Positions 24,431-33,476 are shown, counted from the stretch's first letter. The stretch: DNA of 38,088 nucleotides from Sphingobacteriales bacterium (GCA_025353765.1 JANXOD010000041.1:87502-125589), one strand, 5' to 3'. Notes: generated by a model from the sequence alone, not told the origin. Program-made: numbers and translations.

Positions 24431-24670
24431 TTAGACTTGTGAATTAGCCTTATCAGCAATATTAGTAGCTTTATCAGATAAGTTATCCAACTTATCTTTT
24501 ACTCCTCTTTTAATAGATTCTCCGGCTTTTGTAGCTTTATCTATTAGATCCTTACCGATCAAATCATGACATAATTCTTTGCCACTTGAAGTTCCGAATA
24601 AGTAATAAGCCGCAGCTCCGACTGCCAGCCCGGCCAGCACCCATGAAGCAATTTTAGAGTTATCAGTCAT
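24431..24670 (-). CDS. YtxH-like small membrane protein
   Basis: This 79-aa protein has one N-terminal membrane segment (IASWVLAGLAVGAAAYYLFG, residues 7-26) followed by a Lys/Asp-rich amphipathic helix with repeated DKA-type motifs (IDKATKAGE, SDKATNIADKA). That is the layout of YtxH/DUF883-like proteins, often stress-induced and bound to the inner membrane. There is no known biochemical role. It converges on the M1 peptidase gene and lies downstream of the S74 cargo gene but behind a terminator. Confidence 0.75.
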   Translation of the reverse strand: MTDNSKIASWVLAGLAVGAAAYYLFGTSSGKELCHDLIGKDLIDKATKAGESIKRGVKDKLDNLSDKATNIADKANSQV

Positions 24671-24744
24671 ATCTGTAATTTAAAATGTGTGTATGATTAT
24701 ATATTTAGAAATAATCAATTCTATTTAAAATTGTTTTAGATAAA

Positions 24745-24783
24745 TAAAAAAAGCGACTACTCAATATATGAGATGATCGCTTT
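24745..24783 (-). terminator. Terminator after the S74/T9SS gene
   Basis: On the minus strand AAGCGATCATCTCA pairs with TGAGTAGTCGCTT with one bulge around ATATA, then a T-run. It lies about 20 bases past the stop at 24804. Confidence 0.75.
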
Positions 24784-24803
24784 CTTCAATAAGATTCATT
24801 AAC

Positions 24804-26471
24804 TTATTCTTTCACAAACCTGGTAGTTTGTTTACCGCTGGTATCAGTTATTTTAAGATAATAAACGCCAGAAGAATAATCCCGAATCTGTATTTTTTTC
24901 TGATAAAGGCCTGCTGCAGCTTCTTCTTTTTCTGAATAAATAATTCTTCCTGATGGATCAGTTATTTGAGTATTTAAGGCTCCTTTTTGAGATACAAAAG
25001 TTTCAATATTAAGCTCTGATTGGGTAGGGTTGGGGTAAACCTTAGCTGGCAAAGTTGATTCTTTTTTTATAGTATTAGGATTGGATGTGGCAGTAGGATC
25101 AACAGACATGGAAGACTGAGGCAAAATGCTGGATATTAACCTTTCTAATTCCGTAATTCTATCTTCAAGCTTTTTGGTTTTATTGCTTTGTTGTTCAATA
25201 ATGATTTGTTGCTCTTGTACAGCTTTTACGAGAGGAACTACAAATTCTGCATAACGAATTCCATAAAGAGCATTTGGGTTGGTTGGAACATCCACGCCGC
25301 TAAAATCAAAACCGCTCTCTTTGGTTATTTTTTCTACTTCCTGAGCTATAAAGCCGCTCTCCCGGTGTTTGGCAGCATATTCGTAGCTGGCTTGTTTCAT
25401 TTTCTGTAGTTGAGCATCTTCTGTACCGGAGGCACTTTTCCGACCTTGATCATAAAAATTATCTATACCTGGCACATCAACTATATAGGTAACAGGTCTG
25501 AGTTTGTTAATAAAAGCAAGTCCTTCTACATTTTCCTTGACCTCTTTTTTAAAGCGCCCATCACTCAATTTTGTAAAATTCACCGCTCCACTTATTGAAG
25601 TCACTGTTGTATTGCCTATTCTTACCTTATCACTGGCATCTACGATGGCTCCAAAGCCAATAGCAGTAGCATTGTTTAGTATAATTTTTTCGTTGGGAAT
25701 TACATCTGCATTAAATCCTAAAGCTGTATTATAATTGCCTGTAATATTATGATAAAGTGCACTTTCTCCCATAGCTGTATTATACCACCCTGAAGTATTG
25801 GAATAAAGTGACTGGTTTCCCTGAGCTGTATTACTACTACCTGAAGTATTATTATACAAAGCACTTACACCTATTCCACTATTATTATCACCGATTATAT
25901 TATTATGAATTGCATCTTTTCCTTGAGCTGTATTATTATGACCTGTAGTATTAGAAAAAAGTGCATCTTTTCCTTGAGCACTGTTATTGTAACCTGTGGT
26001 ATTGAATACAAGTGCGGCTCGTCCCACAGCTGTATTGTAATCCCCTTTATTGGAATAAAGTGCCTGATATCCCTGAGCCGTATTGCTATTACCTTTGGCA
26101 TTTAGAAAAAGTGCTTTTTCTCCCTGAGCTGTATTATAACTACTATTCGTATTGGAAGCAAGTGCATTCTCTCCCATAGCTGTATTAAGACTACCACTCG
26201 TATTTAAAGCAAGTGCATTCTCTCCCATAGCTGTATTATACCATCCGGTGGTACTGGAAGCAAGTGCATTTACTCCGAGACTGGTATTATTCGTAAGAGG
26301 GTTTATCTCCCCTGCTGGTAAATTATTGACTCTGAATTTTAGGGGAGCATTATCTGAAGTACCAAGGAAATTAGTGGAAGTCGTGCCGCTATTCCCAGTT
26401 AAGCTCCAATTTTGTGCATTAGCAAAAGACGTAATTGCAACCGCAATTATTGTGATAAAATAATTTTTCAT
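24804..26471 (-). CDS. T9SS cargo with head repeats and S74 chaperone domain
   Basis: This 555-aa protein has a signal peptide (ITIIAVAITSFANAQ) and a low-complexity passenger of about 15 short repeats built on NTAMGENALA, NTAQGYQALYSN and the like (residues 60-260), similar to YadA-type head or trimeric fibre repeats. An S74 intramolecular chaperone domain follows from SDGRFKKEV near 300, with the Ser-Asp-x-Arg-x-Lys pattern used for self-cleavage in phage tail spikes, and GFIAQEVEKI. Then come a coiled coil (about 415-445) and a T9SS type A domain (VYPNPTQSELNIETF to RFVKE). It is probably a trimeric surface fibre. If S74 cleaves itself, it would separate the fibre from the sorting domain. 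A good -7 box precedes it. Confidence 0.88.
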   Translation of the reverse strand: MKNYFITIIAVAITSFANAQNWSLTGNSGTTSTNFLGTSDNAPLKFRVNNLPAGEINPLTNNTSLGVNALASSTTGWYNTAMGENALALNTSGSLNTAMGENALASNTNSSYNTAQGEKALFLNAKGNSNTAQGYQALYSNKGDYNTAVGRAALVFNTTGYNNSAQGKDALFSNTTGHNNTAQGKDAIHNNIIGDNNSGIGVSALYNNTSGSSNTAQGNQSLYSNTSGWYNTAMGESALYHNITGNYNTALGFNADVIPNEKIILNNATAIGFGAIVDASDKVRIGNTTVTSISGAVNFTKLSDGRFKKEVKENVEGLAFINKLRPVTYIVDVPGIDNFYDQGRKSASGTEDAQLQKMKQASYEYAAKHRESGFIAQEVEKITKESGFDFSGVDVPTNPNALYGIRYAEFVVPLVKAVQEQQIIIEQQSNKTKKLEDRITELERLISSILPQSSMSVDPTATSNPNTIKKESTLPAKVYPNPTQSELNIETFVSQKGALNTQITDPSGRIIYSEKEEAAAGLYQKKIQIRDYSSGVYYLKITDTSGKQTTRFVKE

Positions 26472-26506
26472 TTAAGTAGTTGATTTAATAATAACTATTA
26501 GTTTAT

Positions 26507-26514
26507 CAAAAATA
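26507..26514 (-). promoter_or_regulatory. -7 box of the S74/T9SS gene
   Basis: The minus strand reads TATTTTTG, an exact TAnnTTTG, 36 bases before the start codon. No clear -33 TTG is seen at the usual spacing. Confidence 0.5.
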
Positions 26515-26985
26515 ATAATATTATTTTAAATTGCCTATTTATTATTCTTAGAGATAACAATTAATCGTAAAGAGTAATAATAATGTTACAATTATTACTC
26601 TTACCGTTTCAATCCTGTTCTAATATAGAATATGAGGCATAGTAAATTAAAATAGAAGTGGCTACCCCAATTGTGAAATAGCCCTTGCTAAAGTAAGTCC
26701 TTAGCTTATTCTTTCACCAAAACTTAATGATTGTTCGGAAATAACGTAAAGTATTCAACTAATTTAACATTCTTTTCCTTCTCCATTTTCCTGATTTGTA
26801 TTTGACCTTTGTATAGAAGAGACCAGAAATAGATTACCTCCCGAATGTTATTCTTGGAATCTATCCCAAATCATTACCGGGCTTTCACTTGGATTATTCT
26901 CTTCCAAATTTTTAGCATCCTAAGATATTTCAGATATATTGGAGGTTCAAGAGATTAAACTATAATTCAAATAACTTTAAATAAA
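26515..26985. other. Intergenic region between the S74 gene and ssrA
   Basis: About 470 bases with no intact gene. It holds a decayed sorting-domain remnant (26706-26847). The rest shows no RNA gene or repeat that I can support. Confidence 0.5.
26706..26847 (-). pseudogene. Decayed remnant of a T9SS sorting domain
   Basis: Read on the minus strand, this ends ATTAAGTTTTGGTGAAAGAA then TAA. That matches the 3' end of the cargo gene at 10036-11763 (ATTAAGTTTGTGAAAGAATAA) except for an extra TG. Further upstream CAAATACAAATCAGG resembles the codons for KIQIRD, and TTCGGGAGG followed by TCTATTTCTGG resembles those for PSGR and IYS. Indels break the frame throughout. It suggests that another cargo gene once stood here. 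The match is by eye and patchy. Confidence 0.45.
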
Positions 26986-27017
26986 AAATCCATTTAGTAT
27001 TTATACTAAATGGATTT
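26986..27017 (-). terminator. Terminator of ssrA
   Basis: A perfect 15-bp stem (AAATCCATTTAGTAT with its complement) around TT, followed on the minus strand by TTTATTT. It lies 20 bases past the tmRNA 3' end. Confidence 0.85.
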
Positions 27018-27036
27018 CATTATTTATTATTAAAAG

Positions 27037-27402
27037 TGGAGCCGGAGAGATTCGAACTCTCGTCCAAACATGGGACAAATTATGCTTTCTACATGCTTAT
27101 CTGTTATTAAATTGTCGGGAAGGGGAAGGTTAACCGCTTACCTGTACCTTCTTCCGTAGGTGTTTTTGTCTCGTCGGGTTATCACACCATTAAACCCAGA
27201 CCAGTTCTGTTGTTCGATGCTCCTGATGCTAAGTAACAGAACAAAACCTAGCGGAACAAAAGCTTACTTAATTCTAAATTAAGCAGCTAAGGCGTAGGTA
27301 TTTTCGCCAATTATAATGTGAAAGTTCAGATTAAAGCGCTAGACTCACAATGCGCTGCATGCTTACATACGTATCTCCATCCTGTCAATTCCGGTCGGCC
27401 CC
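27037..27402 (-). ncRNA. ssrA: Transfer-messenger RNA (tmRNA)
   Basis: The RNA is 366 bases and rescues stalled ribosomes together with SmpB. On the minus strand the 5' end GGGGCCG pairs with CGGCTCC just before the encoded CCA at 27037-27039 (one G-U pair). The T-arm GAGAGTTCGAATCTCTC lies next to it, as in tRNA-Ala-like ends. The tag frame begins with the resume codon GGC and reads GENTYALAA before TAA. Pseudoknot stems are expected in the stretch after the tag but I did not fold them. It has its own terminator and stands alone between the S74 gene and the aminotransferase. Confidence 0.95.
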
Positions 27403-27441
27403 GGGTTTACTATTTGCATTAAAATGCAATACAAAGATAGC

Positions 27442-28671
27442 CTAATTTAGGCTATCTGCCAACTTTAGACTGCCAATTAATCTTCCCGGATACTCCTGTA
27501 ATGCTTTTTCCAGGCAGATCATGGCATTTTTTAAATCTTCTTTATTTAAAACGTATGCCAAACGGACTTCATTCTTACCGGCATTTGCTGAACTGTAAAA
27601 ACCAGTAGCAGGTGCCATCATTACCGTTTGTTTATTATATTCAAATTTTTCAAGCATCCACTGGCAAAACTTATCCGAATCGTCAATAGGTAATCGGGCT
27701 ACCACATAAAAAGCTCCACCCGGATTAGGGCAATAAACGCCTTCTATGTTATTTAAAGCCTTAACTAAAATGTCTCTACGCTCTGTATATTCTTTGTTCA
27801 CAGCATCAAAATAGCTTTGTGGGGTATCAACAGCGGCTTCACCTGCTATTTGTGCTACCATACCGGGACTTAAGCGGGCTTGTGCAAATTTTAAGGATGC
27901 TGCTAAAACTTCTTTATTTTTGGTGATCATGCAACCCAAACGGGCACCGCAGGCACTATATCTTTTAGAAACAGTATCCATTATTACCACATTTTCTTCC
28001 AGCCCTTGCAAATGCATAGGAGAAATAAATGATTTGCCATCGTAACAAAATTCCCTGTAAGCCTCGTCAGAGAAAAGAAACAAATCATATTTTAAACATA
28101 AATTTTTAAGCGCTTCCAGTTCTTGTTTCGAGTATAAATAACCTGTAGGGTTGTTAGGATTACAGATTATAATAGCTTTAGTCTTCGTCGTAATAAGCTT
28201 CTCAAATTCGCTAACTTCTGGTAACGCAAACCCATTTTCAATATGAGACAATATAGGTTTCACAACCAGATCACTCATACATGCAAAACCATTATAGTTT
28301 GCATAAAATGGTTCTGGAATAATAATTTCATCCCCCGGATTTAAACAAGCCTGCATGGCTATGGTAATCGCTTCAGAACCGCCATTGGTAACCAATATAT
28401 TTTCAGGACTAATATTATAATTAAGCTTGTTATAATACTCAGTCAGTTTTTTGCGATAAGATAATGTCCCTTCAGATGCTGTATAAGCCCAAACCTTAAA
28501 ACTTATATTTTTAATAGCATTGAGCATACCTTCGGGTGTTTCTATATCCGGTTGGCCAATATTTAGATGATATACTTTTTTACCATCACGTTTTGCCTGA
28601 TCGGCATAAGGCGTTAATTTACGTATAGGTGAGGCAGGCATATGCTGCCCTTTGCGGGAGATTTTTGGCAT
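27442..28671 (-). CDS. Class I/II PLP-dependent aminotransferase
   Basis: This 409-aa cytosolic enzyme is an aspartate-aminotransferase-fold (type I) protein. Substrate and cofactor features are in order: HLNIGQPDIETPEG near residue 37, TNGGSEAI (cofactor phosphate) near 95, NPNNPTGYLYS near 170, SDEAYREFCYDG near 202 and the PLP Lys in DTVSKRYSACGARLG near 232. The donor is probably aspartate or another amino acid; the sequence does not decide which. The start is the ATG at 28669-28671; the TTG three codons upstream is a less likely choice. It lies between ssrA and the DUF1573 gene on the same strand, behind a terminator. Confidence 0.9.
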   Translation of the reverse strand: MPKISRKGQHMPASPIRKLTPYADQAKRDGKKVYHLNIGQPDIETPEGMLNAIKNISFKVWAYTASEGTLSYRKKLTEYYNKLNYNISPENILVTNGGSEAITIAMQACLNPGDEIIIPEPFYANYNGFACMSDLVVKPILSHIENGFALPEVSEFEKLITTKTKAIIICNPNNPTGYLYSKQELEALKNLCLKYDLFLFSDEAYREFCYDGKSFISPMHLQGLEENVVIMDTVSKRYSACGARLGCMITKNKEVLAASLKFAQARLSPGMVAQIAGEAAVDTPQSYFDAVNKEYTERRDILVKALNNIEGVYCPNPGGAFYVVARLPIDDSDKFCQWMLEKFEYNKQTVMMAPATGFYSSANAGKNEVRLAYVLNKEDLKNAMICLEKALQEYPGRLIGSLKLADSLN

Positions 28672-28683
28672 AATGTACAAAAA

Positions 28684-28714
28684 TAAAAAAACCCCTCCGA
28701 TTGGAGAGGTTTTT
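28684..28714 (-). terminator. Terminator after the DUF1573 gene
   Basis: On the minus strand AAAAACCTCTCC pairs with GGAGGGGTTTTT (one G-U pair) around AATC, followed by a T-run. It lies between the stop at 28741 and the aminotransferase start. Confidence 0.85.
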
Positions 28715-28740
28715 ACAAAATTTTATTATGATAATATTAT

Positions 28741-29160
28741 CTATTTAGATTTATCAACTGCTGTTACTTTAGTATCTGCCGCTACCACCTCACCTTTAAT
28801 ATACAATAGTTTTACAGGTGTTCTGGCATTTGATTTAACTGTTACAGCTTTTGCAAATGAAGGTTGAACTACCGCAGCATTAAATGTTAATTTAACAAAA
28901 CCGCTTTCTCCTTTTTTCACAGGTGTTTTTGTGAAATCAGCAATTGTGCATCCACATGTCGGTTCTACTGTAGAAATAATTAAAGGCTCTACACCAACAT
29001 TAGTAAATTTAAACTCAACACTAACCGGTTTTCCTTGAGGAATTTTTCCGAAATCATGCGTTTCTTTTTCAAATTTAAACTCTGCTTTATTATCAGTTTG
29101 CATGGCAGTAAAAGCAATAAAGCCCAAAACTACTGCGCATAATGTTATTATTTTTTTCAT
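28741..29160 (-). CDS. DUF1573 domain protein, exported
   Basis: This 139-aa protein has a signal peptide (MKKIITLCAVVLGFIAFTAM) and one DUF1573 Ig-like beta domain: FEKETHDFGKIPQGKPVSVE near residue 30, FTNVGVEPLIIST and the typical PTCGCT near 69. Such proteins are common in Bacteroidota, are periplasmic or surface-bound, and have no assigned reaction. It is a single gene with a good promoter and its own terminator. The acidic and Lys-rich tail after KGEVVAADT has no recognisable motif. Confidence 0.88.
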   Translation of the reverse strand: MKKIITLCAVVLGFIAFTAMQTDNKAEFKFEKETHDFGKIPQGKPVSVEFKFTNVGVEPLIISTVEPTCGCTIADFTKTPVKKGESGFVKLTFNAAVVQPSFAKAVTVKSNARTPVKLLYIKGEVVAADTKVTAVDKSK

Positions 29161-29181
29161 TTTTATGATCGATTAGTTAAA

Positions 29182-29210
29182 CAAATATAAACTATATTTT
29201 TAAGTTCAAA
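29182..29210 (-). promoter_or_regulatory. Promoter of the DUF1573 gene
   Basis: On the minus strand TTTG (29207-29210) is followed after 17 bases by TATATTTG (29182-29189), an exact TAnnTTTG. The start codon lies about 22 bases after the box. This is the best Bacteroidota-type promoter in the window. Confidence 0.7.
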
Positions 29211-29349
29211 AACTATTCCAATTATATAATTATAGCCATTGTTAAATTAATATTGGAGTGAATTTATAATTTGTATACTTCATTATATAAATTTTGTTGG
29301 CTGTACATGAAATTTTTCAGCATAATCTAAATTTAAACTGATGTTTTGT

Positions 29350-29357
29350 TATTTTTG
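29350..29357 (+). promoter_or_regulatory. -7 box of the 2-oxoacid dehydrogenase gene
   Basis: TATTTTTG is an exact TAnnTTTG and lies 18 bases before the start codon at 29375. No convincing -33 TTG is seen. Confidence 0.5.
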
Positions 29358-29374
29358 GAAACATAAGAAATCGT

Positions 29375-31792
29375 ATGTCAGCAACAGAAGTAAAAGAAAT
29401 AAATGAGTTTGATTCTTCGGAATTAAGTTTTGATGTTTTCAAAAGCATTATTATCAGTGATTATAAAATTGCCTATGAAAGTCGTCAGGCTAGTTTATTA
29501 GGACGGAAAGAAGTTCTGACAGGGAAAGCCAAATTTGGAATTTTTGGTGATGGAAAAGAAGTAGCTCAGTTAGCGATGGCAAAAGCCTTTAAAAAAGGTG
29601 ATTGGCGTTCAGGTTATTACCGGGATCAAACGTTTATGTTTGCTTCAGGGATGTTGACTATCAGCGAATTCTTTGCCCAACTATATGCAAATCCTGATTT
29701 AAATGCAGATCCTTCATCCGCCGGAAGGCAAATGAACTGCCATTTTGCCACCCGAAGTCTAAATGAAGACGGTAGTTGGAAGGATCTTACAGCAATGAAA
29801 AATTGCTCATCAGACATATCACCAACCGGGGCACAAATGGCACGTTTGGTAGGTTTGGCTTATGCATCAAAATTGTACCGTAACAATCCTGGACTTGAAT
29901 ATTTAAAGAATTTTTCAGCTAATGGTAATGAAGTAGCTTTTGGTACCATCGGCAATGCATCTACATCAGAAGGTGTATTTTTTGAGGCTATTAATGCTGC
30001 TGGAGTTTTGCAAATACCCATGGCGGTTTCCATTTGGGATGACGCTTTCGGAATTTCCGTTCCTGCAGAATATCAAACCACCAAACAAGATATTTCTGAA
30101 ATATTAAAAGGATTTCAGCGGGATGAAAAAGGTGAAGGATATGAAATTTTTAAAGTGAAAGGCTGGGATTATCCCGGTTTATGCGAAACGTATGGAAAAG
30201 CCATTCAGATTTGTCGCGAGCAGCATATACCCGTCATGATTCACGTAATAGAAATGACACAGCCTCAAGGCCATTCTACTTCAGGTTCTCATGAGCGTTA
30301 TAAAACGAAAGATCGTTTAGGTTGGGAGTTGGAGTATGATTGCATGATTCAAATGCGCAATTGGATGATTGAATCTGCTATTGCCACTGATGAAGAATTA
30401 GCAGAGCTTGAAAATGAAGCCAAAGTCTATGTGCGTGACTGCCAGAAAAAAGCATGGGAGGATTTTAATCAGGGCATTAAAAATGAAGCAGAAAGAGCCA
30501 TAGAACTACTTGCTACAATTCCCAATAATGATGTTAAAGCAATCACTCAAACTTTAAAATCTACTACAGATCCTTCCCGTAAGGATATCATAAGTACAGT
30601 TAGAAAAGCAATCAGGCTTTTAAATAATGATCAATCTGATGCTAAATCCGGTTTAATAACCTGGTATAAAGCACAACATGATGACAATTACGATCGCTAT
30701 AATTCAAAGCTTTTTACTGAAACAGCAGAAAGCCCTTCCAATATCTCGGTAATTGCTGCTGAGTATGATGGAGATTCTAAATTTTTGGATGGGAGGGAAG
30801 TGCTTAATGCTTGTTTTGATGCCAATTTTGCACGTGATCCACGTATTGTTGCCTTTGGTGAAGACGTTGGGCAGATAGGGGATGTAAACCAGGGATTTTC
30901 GGGATTACAGGAAAAATATGGTAATCTTCGAATTTCTGATACCGGAATACGGGAAATGACCATAGTTGGTCAGGGGATAGGTTTAGCGATGCGTGGATTA
31001 AAACCTATTGTAGAGATTCAATACCTGGATTATCTATTGTTTGCTCTTAATATTTTAAGTGATGATTTGGCCACTTTAAGTTACAGAACCAAAGCTGGAC
31101 AAAAAGCACCTTTAATTATTCGCACCCGGGGTCATCGTTTAGAAGGCATCTGGCATTCCGGTTCACCAATGGGGATGATTTTAAGTTCCTTACGTGGCAT
31201 ACATGTATGTGTGCCCAGAAATATGACACAGGCCGCAGGAATGTACAACACACTTTTGCGTGCCGATGAACCTGCATTAGTGATCGAATGCCTGAATGGT
31301 TATCGTCTCAAAGAAAAACTGCCAGCTAATATTGGTGATTTTATGATCTCTTTGGGTAAAGCTGAAATTGTACGCGAAGGGGCTGATATGAGCATTGTTT
31401 CCTACGGTTCTACCTTGCGTGTAGTGCAGGAAGCAGCTGAGGAATTAGGAAAATTAGGTATTTCAGTAGAAATTATTGATCCGCAAACACTTTTGCCTTT
31501 TGACCAAGATCAATTGTGTGTACAATCACTGAAAAAAACTAATAAGCTGTTAGTGGTAGATGAAGATGTTCCGGGAGGAGCTTCTGCGTACATTTTGCAA
31601 CAAATATTGGAAATACAAAAAGGATATTATCATTTGGATGGCCAGCCAAGAACACTTACAGCTAAAGCACATCGTCCGCCTTATGGTTCAGATGGGGATT
31701 ATTTCACTAAACCTTCGGTTGATGATATCATCGAACTGGTTTATGAAATGATGAGTGAAAGCAATCCTGAGAAGTTTCCTAAATATTTATAA
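29375..31792 (+). CDS. Fused alpha/beta E1 component of a 2-oxoacid dehydrogenase
   Basis: This 805-aa protein joins the E1 alpha and beta parts of a branched-chain-type 2-oxoacid dehydrogenase, which decarboxylates 2-oxo acids with thiamine diphosphate and passes the acyl group to E2 lipoyl domains. The alpha half (about 1-400) has the ThDP-region segment NASTSEGVFFEAINAAGV near 195 and HSTSGSHERYK near 310. The beta half (about 450-805) has VAFGEDVGQIGDVNQGF near 494, the central EIQYLDYLLFA region and a transketolase C-terminal domain (IIDPQTLLPFD, VVDEDVPGG). The fused form is common in Bacteroidota. Genes for E2 and E3 are not in the window. It converges with aroC, 25 bases apart. Confidence 0.92.
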   Translation: MSATEVKEINEFDSSELSFDVFKSIIISDYKIAYESRQASLLGRKEVLTGKAKFGIFGDGKEVAQLAMAKAFKKGDWRSGYYRDQTFMFASGMLTISEFFAQLYANPDLNADPSSAGRQMNCHFATRSLNEDGSWKDLTAMKNCSSDISPTGAQMARLVGLAYASKLYRNNPGLEYLKNFSANGNEVAFGTIGNASTSEGVFFEAINAAGVLQIPMAVSIWDDAFGISVPAEYQTTKQDISEILKGFQRDEKGEGYEIFKVKGWDYPGLCETYGKAIQICREQHIPVMIHVIEMTQPQGHSTSGSHERYKTKDRLGWELEYDCMIQMRNWMIESAIATDEELAELENEAKVYVRDCQKKAWEDFNQGIKNEAERAIELLATIPNNDVKAITQTLKSTTDPSRKDIISTVRKAIRLLNNDQSDAKSGLITWYKAQHDDNYDRYNSKLFTETAESPSNISVIAAEYDGDSKFLDGREVLNACFDANFARDPRIVAFGEDVGQIGDVNQGFSGLQEKYGNLRISDTGIREMTIVGQGIGLAMRGLKPIVEIQYLDYLLFALNILSDDLATLSYRTKAGQKAPLIIRTRGHRLEGIWHSGSPMGMILSSLRGIHVCVPRNMTQAAGMYNTLLRADEPALVIECLNGYRLKEKLPANIGDFMISLGKAEIVREGADMSIVSYGSTLRVVQEAAEELGKLGISVEIIDPQTLLPFDQDQLCVQSLKKTNKLLVVDEDVPGGASAYILQQILEIQKGYYHLDGQPRTLTAKAHRPPYGSDGDYFTKPSVDDIIELVYEMMSESNPEKFPKYL

Positions 31793-31817
31793 GTTTTGTA
31801 TTAAACACAGATCTTCA

Positions 31818-32918
31818 TTACAGTTTAGCTACTTTATTCCTTAAATAATGATCTGCTAAAACCAGTGCAGCCATTGCCTCAACAATAACCACAGCACGCG
31901 GTACCACACAAGGATCATGGCGGCCTTTGCCTTTTATTTCTGCGGTTTCGCCGGATGAATTTACGGTATTCTGATTTTGCATTATGGTAGCAACAGGTTT
32001 AAATGCCACTCTAAATGTGATATCCATCCCATTAGAAATTCCACCCTGAATACCGCCGGAGAAATTAGTTAAGGTTTTGTAGCCTTGTTTTGAGTTTTCC
32101 CCAGAAGGGATTGGAATATCATTATGTTCTGATCCTTTCATTTCTGATCCGGCAAAACCTGATCCATAATCAAAACCATGAACCGCGTTTATACTTAGCA
32201 TCGCCTTGCCCAGATCAGCATGTAGTTTATCGAAAACGGGCTCACCTAAACCAACCGGACAGTTTTTTATTATACAGGCGATCTTTCCTCCAATAGTCTC
32301 TCCGGCTTTACGGATGTGTTCTATTCGTTCAATCATTTGATTTGCTGTAGCCGGATCAGCACAACGAACAATATTGCTTTCTCTGATTTCAAGCAAATCG
32401 ATTAATGAATGAAGATCCAAATTAGGAGCATCAATATTTCCAACAGAAGAAACATGAGCGAAAATTTCAATGCCTGCCTGTTTTAATAACAGTTTAGCTA
32501 TTGCTCCGGCTGCAACTCGTGCCGCTGTTTCACGTGCCGATGAGCGCCCGCCACCGCGATAATCCCGGTTTCCATATTTAGCATAGTATGTAAAATCTGC
32601 ATGAGATGGGCGATACGTATCTTTTATATGTGAATAATCCTGTGAGCGTTGATCCTCATTCGGAATAATCATTGCAATAGGTGTACCTGTGGCTTTCCCT
32701 TCAAAAACTCCCGAAAGTATTCTCACTAAATCACTTTCCTTTCGTTGTGTAGTTATTCTGGATTGACCGGGTTTTCTCTTATCCAGTTCTGATTGAATAA
32801 CCTTCAAATTAATTTCCAGATTAGAAGGACATCCATCAATGATTACGCCAATGGCTTCACCATGCGATTCTCCAAAAGTAGTAATGCGAAATAATTGTCC
32901 AAATGAGTTTCCTGCCAT
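31818..32918 (-). CDS. aroC: Chorismate synthase
   Basis: This 366-aa enzyme makes chorismate from EPSP with reduced FMN, the last shikimate step. [20 protein letters not shown] opens the protein; [14 protein letters not shown] near 105, [20 protein letters not shown] near 121 and the C-terminal [20 protein letters not shown] are diagnostic. The start is the ATG at 32916-32918, since a longer frame to 32984 adds 22 residues that no AroC has and overlaps repeat DNA. The length is then typical. Confidence 0.95.
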   Translation of the reverse strand: MAGNSFGQLFRITTFGESHGEAIGVIIDGCPSNLEINLKVIQSELDKRKPGQSRITTQRKESDLVRILSGVFEGKATGTPIAMIIPNEDQRSQDYSHIKDTYRPSHADFTYYAKYGNRDYRGGGRSSARETAARVAAGAIAKLLLKQAGIEIFAHVSSVGNIDAPNLDLHSLIDLLEIRESNIVRCADPATANQMIERIEHIRKAGETIGGKIACIIKNCPVGLGEPVFDKLHADLGKAMLSINAVHGFDYGSGFAGSEMKGSEHNDIPIPSGENSKQGYKTLTNFSGGIQGGISNGMDITFRVAFKPVATIMQNQNTVNSSGETAEIKGKGRHDPCVVPRAVVIVEAMAALVLADHYLRNKVAKL

Positions 32919-32926
32919 TTTAGATA

Positions 32927-33028
32927 GATTTGAGATGTGATGAGAGGTGAGATATGAGAAGAAATCTTTTAAAAGATTCAACAAGTTGCTTTGGTTTTAA
33001 AAAATCAAAAAGTCTCATATCTCAAATC
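32927..33028. repeat. Imperfect inverted repeat of GAGATATGAGA type
   Basis: GATTTGAGATGTG and GAGATATGAGA at 32927-32960 face TCTCATATCTCAAATC at 33013-33028. Between them lies the 16-base palindrome AATCTTTTAAAAGATT. It looks like a small REP- or MITE-like element just upstream of aroC. No mobile-element gene is linked to it. Confidence 0.4.
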
Positions 33029-33082
33029 TAATATCTTTATACTAAATCTAGTATAACTCCTGTATTTATCTTAATTATATAT

Positions 33083-33090
33083 TATTTTTG
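33083..33090 (+). promoter_or_regulatory. Possible -7 box before the 105-aa gene
   Basis: TATTTTTG matches TAnnTTTG and lies 69 bases before the GTG at 33159. No -33 element is seen, and the leader would be long. Confidence 0.3.
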
Positions 33091-33158
33091 AAAACAGGCT
33101 GAATCTAATAGCCAGTCTGAGTGAGTAGAAACTAAATGTATTTATTCAATCTAAAATT

Positions 33159-33476
33159 GTGATTAAATTTCAGCAAATAGAATTAAAAGCTAAACGGGAT
33201 CTTCTGAAGATATCTAAAAATATTATTGCACTTGTAAATAATAAGCACATCGGGAAAACTGTTATTTTATTTAAAACTGACCGAAATGAAGTAAGCATTT
33301 CTAGTGAGTTATTGAAGATTTTATCAAAACTTAAAGGCAGCAATACGGAATATCTAATTTTAACAAACAGTTTGACTTTAGAAGGTATTACTATTCTTCA
33401 TGAAAAGAAAATAGAATATATTACCCGTTCTGATTTTGGCTGGACCGATGAAAGTTATATATCCATAAAAGAGTGA
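33159..33476 (+). CDS. Unrecognised 105-aa protein
   Basis: I do not recognise this protein. It is soluble, with no signal peptide, and alternates predicted helices and strands (IELKAKRDLLKISKNIIALV, then KTVILFKTDRNEVSIS, LLKILSKLKG, EYLILTNSLTLEG). The pattern is that of a small alpha/beta domain. The start is a GTG; no ATG occurs in this frame, which lowers confidence in the exact N-terminus. It sits between aroC (divergent) and rpiB, 74 bases before the latter on the same strand, so it could belong to the rpiB operon. Confidence 0.6.
   Translation: MIKFQQIELKAKRDLLKISKNIIALVNNKHIGKTVILFKTDRNEVSISSELLKILSKLKGSNTEYLILTNSLTLEGITILHEKKIEYITRSDFGWTDESYISIKE

Noticed and set aside
26152-26463. 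Open frame of about 100 codons opposite the fibre gene
   Set aside because: It mirrors the short head repeats of the real minus-strand gene and has no domain, start signal or neighbour of its own.
32919-32984. N-terminal extension of chorismate synthase
   Set aside because: The extra 22 residues precede the conserved MAGNSFG start and overlap inverted-repeat DNA.
32927-33028. Insertion sequence upstream of aroC
   Set aside because: There is no transposase and no target duplication; only a short imperfect inverted repeat is present.
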